Positions 19,477-20,015 of a stretch of DNA of 20,015 nucleotides are shown here, one piece after another. Positions within the stretch are counted from its first letter, which is position 1. Each line of letters starts with the position of its first letter. The notes under the pieces are model-generated. The model searched no databases, had not been told where the DNA came from, and was given only the letters and a program-made list of their open reading frames with translations. Origin of the DNA: Chloroflexota bacterium. GTDB taxonomy: Bacteria; Chloroflexota; Limnocylindria; Limnocylindrales; CSP1-4. Position numbers and translations under genes: made by a program. Location: the NCBI GenBank assembly GCA_021785115.1, contig JAJYGO010000364.1, positions 1 to 20,015 of the forward strand. Reading direction: 5' to 3'.

Positions 19477-19492
19477 GTCGGGCCGGCCCGAC
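19477..19492. promoter_or_regulatory. Perfect 16-bp palindrome between divergent NlpC/P60 and methyltransferase genes
   Basis: GTCGGGCCGGCCCGAC is fully self-complementary with no spacer. It is 17 nt upstream of the NlpC/P60 -35 box and about 70 nt before the methyltransferase ATG, placing it well for an activator or shared regulator. GC-rich palindromes arise by chance more easily, so the call is moderate. Confidence 0.4.
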
Positions 19493-19560
19493 GAGGGGAG
19501 TCGAGGACGCGGCCGCCGCGGCCCTGTCACGCGCCCGGTCCCACGGCGGAGAATGGCCCC

Positions 19561-20015
19561 ATGAACGGAGGCATCGCCCGACCCGAACCGGCGCGCGACC
19601 CCCGGAAGCGGGCGCGCGCCTACGACGCGTGGTTCGAGGCCGGATGGGGCCGCCACGCGTTCGAGGTCGAGGCGGCCGCCATCCTCGGCACGACGGGGCC
19701 CCTCGAGGGGCTGCGGGCCCTGGACGCCGGGTGCGGCACCGGGCGCTTCGGGGCCCTCCTCGAGGAGGGCGGCGCGAGGGTCGTCGGGCTCGACGCCGAT
19801 CCCGGCATGCTGGCCGTCGCCGCGGAGCGCCTGCCGGGGCCCCTGGTGCTCGGGGACGTCCGCGACCTGCCCTTTCGCGACGCCGCCTTCGACCTCGCGA
19901 TCGCGGTCACCGTCCTCGAGTTCGTGGACGTCCCGGCCCGCGCCGTCGACGAGCTCGCCCGGGTCGTCCGCCGCGGGGGGCGGGTCGTGATCGGCGCGCT
20001 CAACCCCGCGAGCCC
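19561..20015 (+). CDS. Partial class I SAM-dependent methyltransferase
   Basis: Transfers a methyl group from S-adenosylmethionine to an unknown acceptor. The frame is open from ATG 19561 to the window edge (151 codons). It has AYDAWFEAGWGRHAFEVE, then the SAM-binding motif I ALDAGCGTGRFG, an acidic residue ending strand 2 (VVGLDADPGML), GDVRDLPFRDAAFDLAIAV (motif II region) and the post-motif VLEFVDVPARAVDELARVVRRGGRVV. This is the standard Methyltransf_11 layout, UbiE/small-molecule-like. GGAG lies 9 nt before the ATG. The C-terminal part, which would carry substrate specificity, is beyond the window. It is divergent from the NlpC/P60 gene. Confidence 0.85.
   Translation, partial: MNGGIARPEPARDPRKRARAYDAWFEAGWGRHAFEVEAAAILGTTGPLEGLRALDAGCGTGRFGALLEEGGARVVGLDADPGMLAVAAERLPGPLVLGDVRDLPFRDAAFDLAIAVTVLEFVDVPARAVDELARVVRRGGRVVIGALNPAS

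Noticed and set aside
1..20015. CRISPR arrays, tRNA or rRNA genes, insertion-sequence transposases
   Set aside because: No regularly spaced repeats, tRNA-like cloverleaf with CCA-type end, rRNA signature or DDE/tyrosine/serine recombinase was noticed on either strand.

Overview
This is a high-GC window that looks like chromosomal DNA from an actinobacterium, probably an uncultured one. CrgA, which is confined to Actinobacteria, is the best marker. GTG and TTG starts, GTGA stop/start overlaps and leaderless-looking promoters agree with that. No RNA genes and no CRISPR array were seen.

Layout. At the left edge the first 29 codons of a probable acyl-CoA synthetase run off the window on the minus strand. 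Divergent from it are an L,D-transpeptidase and an overlapping, signal-less penicillin-acylase-family hydrolase, followed by crgA and an FmdB-type zinc-ribbon gene. From 10355 down to 4106 a minus-strand operon reads: IclR-type regulator, HisC-like PLP aminotransferase, NCS1 permease, and a fused FAD/Fe-S D-2-hydroxyacid dehydrogenase. Its promoter lies inside a 39-bp nested palindrome that is probably the autoregulatory operator. The gene set suggests uptake of a ring-bearing 2-hydroxy acid (inferred), its oxidation to the 2-oxo acid, and transamination. Divergent from the regulator is a GH88/GH105-like hydrolase gene with an in-frame TAG at codon 10. A thiolase follows on the minus strand, with its own promoter and a dyad operator.

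The most unusual region is 12880-17920. A 17-bp perfect direct repeat flanks a roughly 5-kb insert whose ends are imperfect 13-bp terminal inverted repeats. The insert has visibly lower GC and less GC-biased codons than its surroundings. It carries a small Cys-rich protein coupled to a DUF6308-like protein, a two-TM protein with a duplicated extramembrane domain, a hypothetical protein, a divergent pair of PD-(D/E)XK endonuclease and beta-class DNA methyltransferase (a Type II-like restriction-modification system), and a start-less zinc-ribbon ORF. No transposase or integrase is visible. One copy of the direct repeat holds the -35 box of the thiolase promoter, so the duplication appears to have kept that promoter intact.

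To the right, on the minus strand, are a stand-alone response-regulator receiver and a secreted PASTA-NlpC/P60 peptidoglycan hydrolase with a clear TTGACA-17-TAGGGT promoter. A class I SAM methyltransferase runs off the right edge on the plus strand. Cell-wall functions therefore occur at both ends of the window (L,D-transpeptidase and CrgA on the left, NlpC/P60 on the right).
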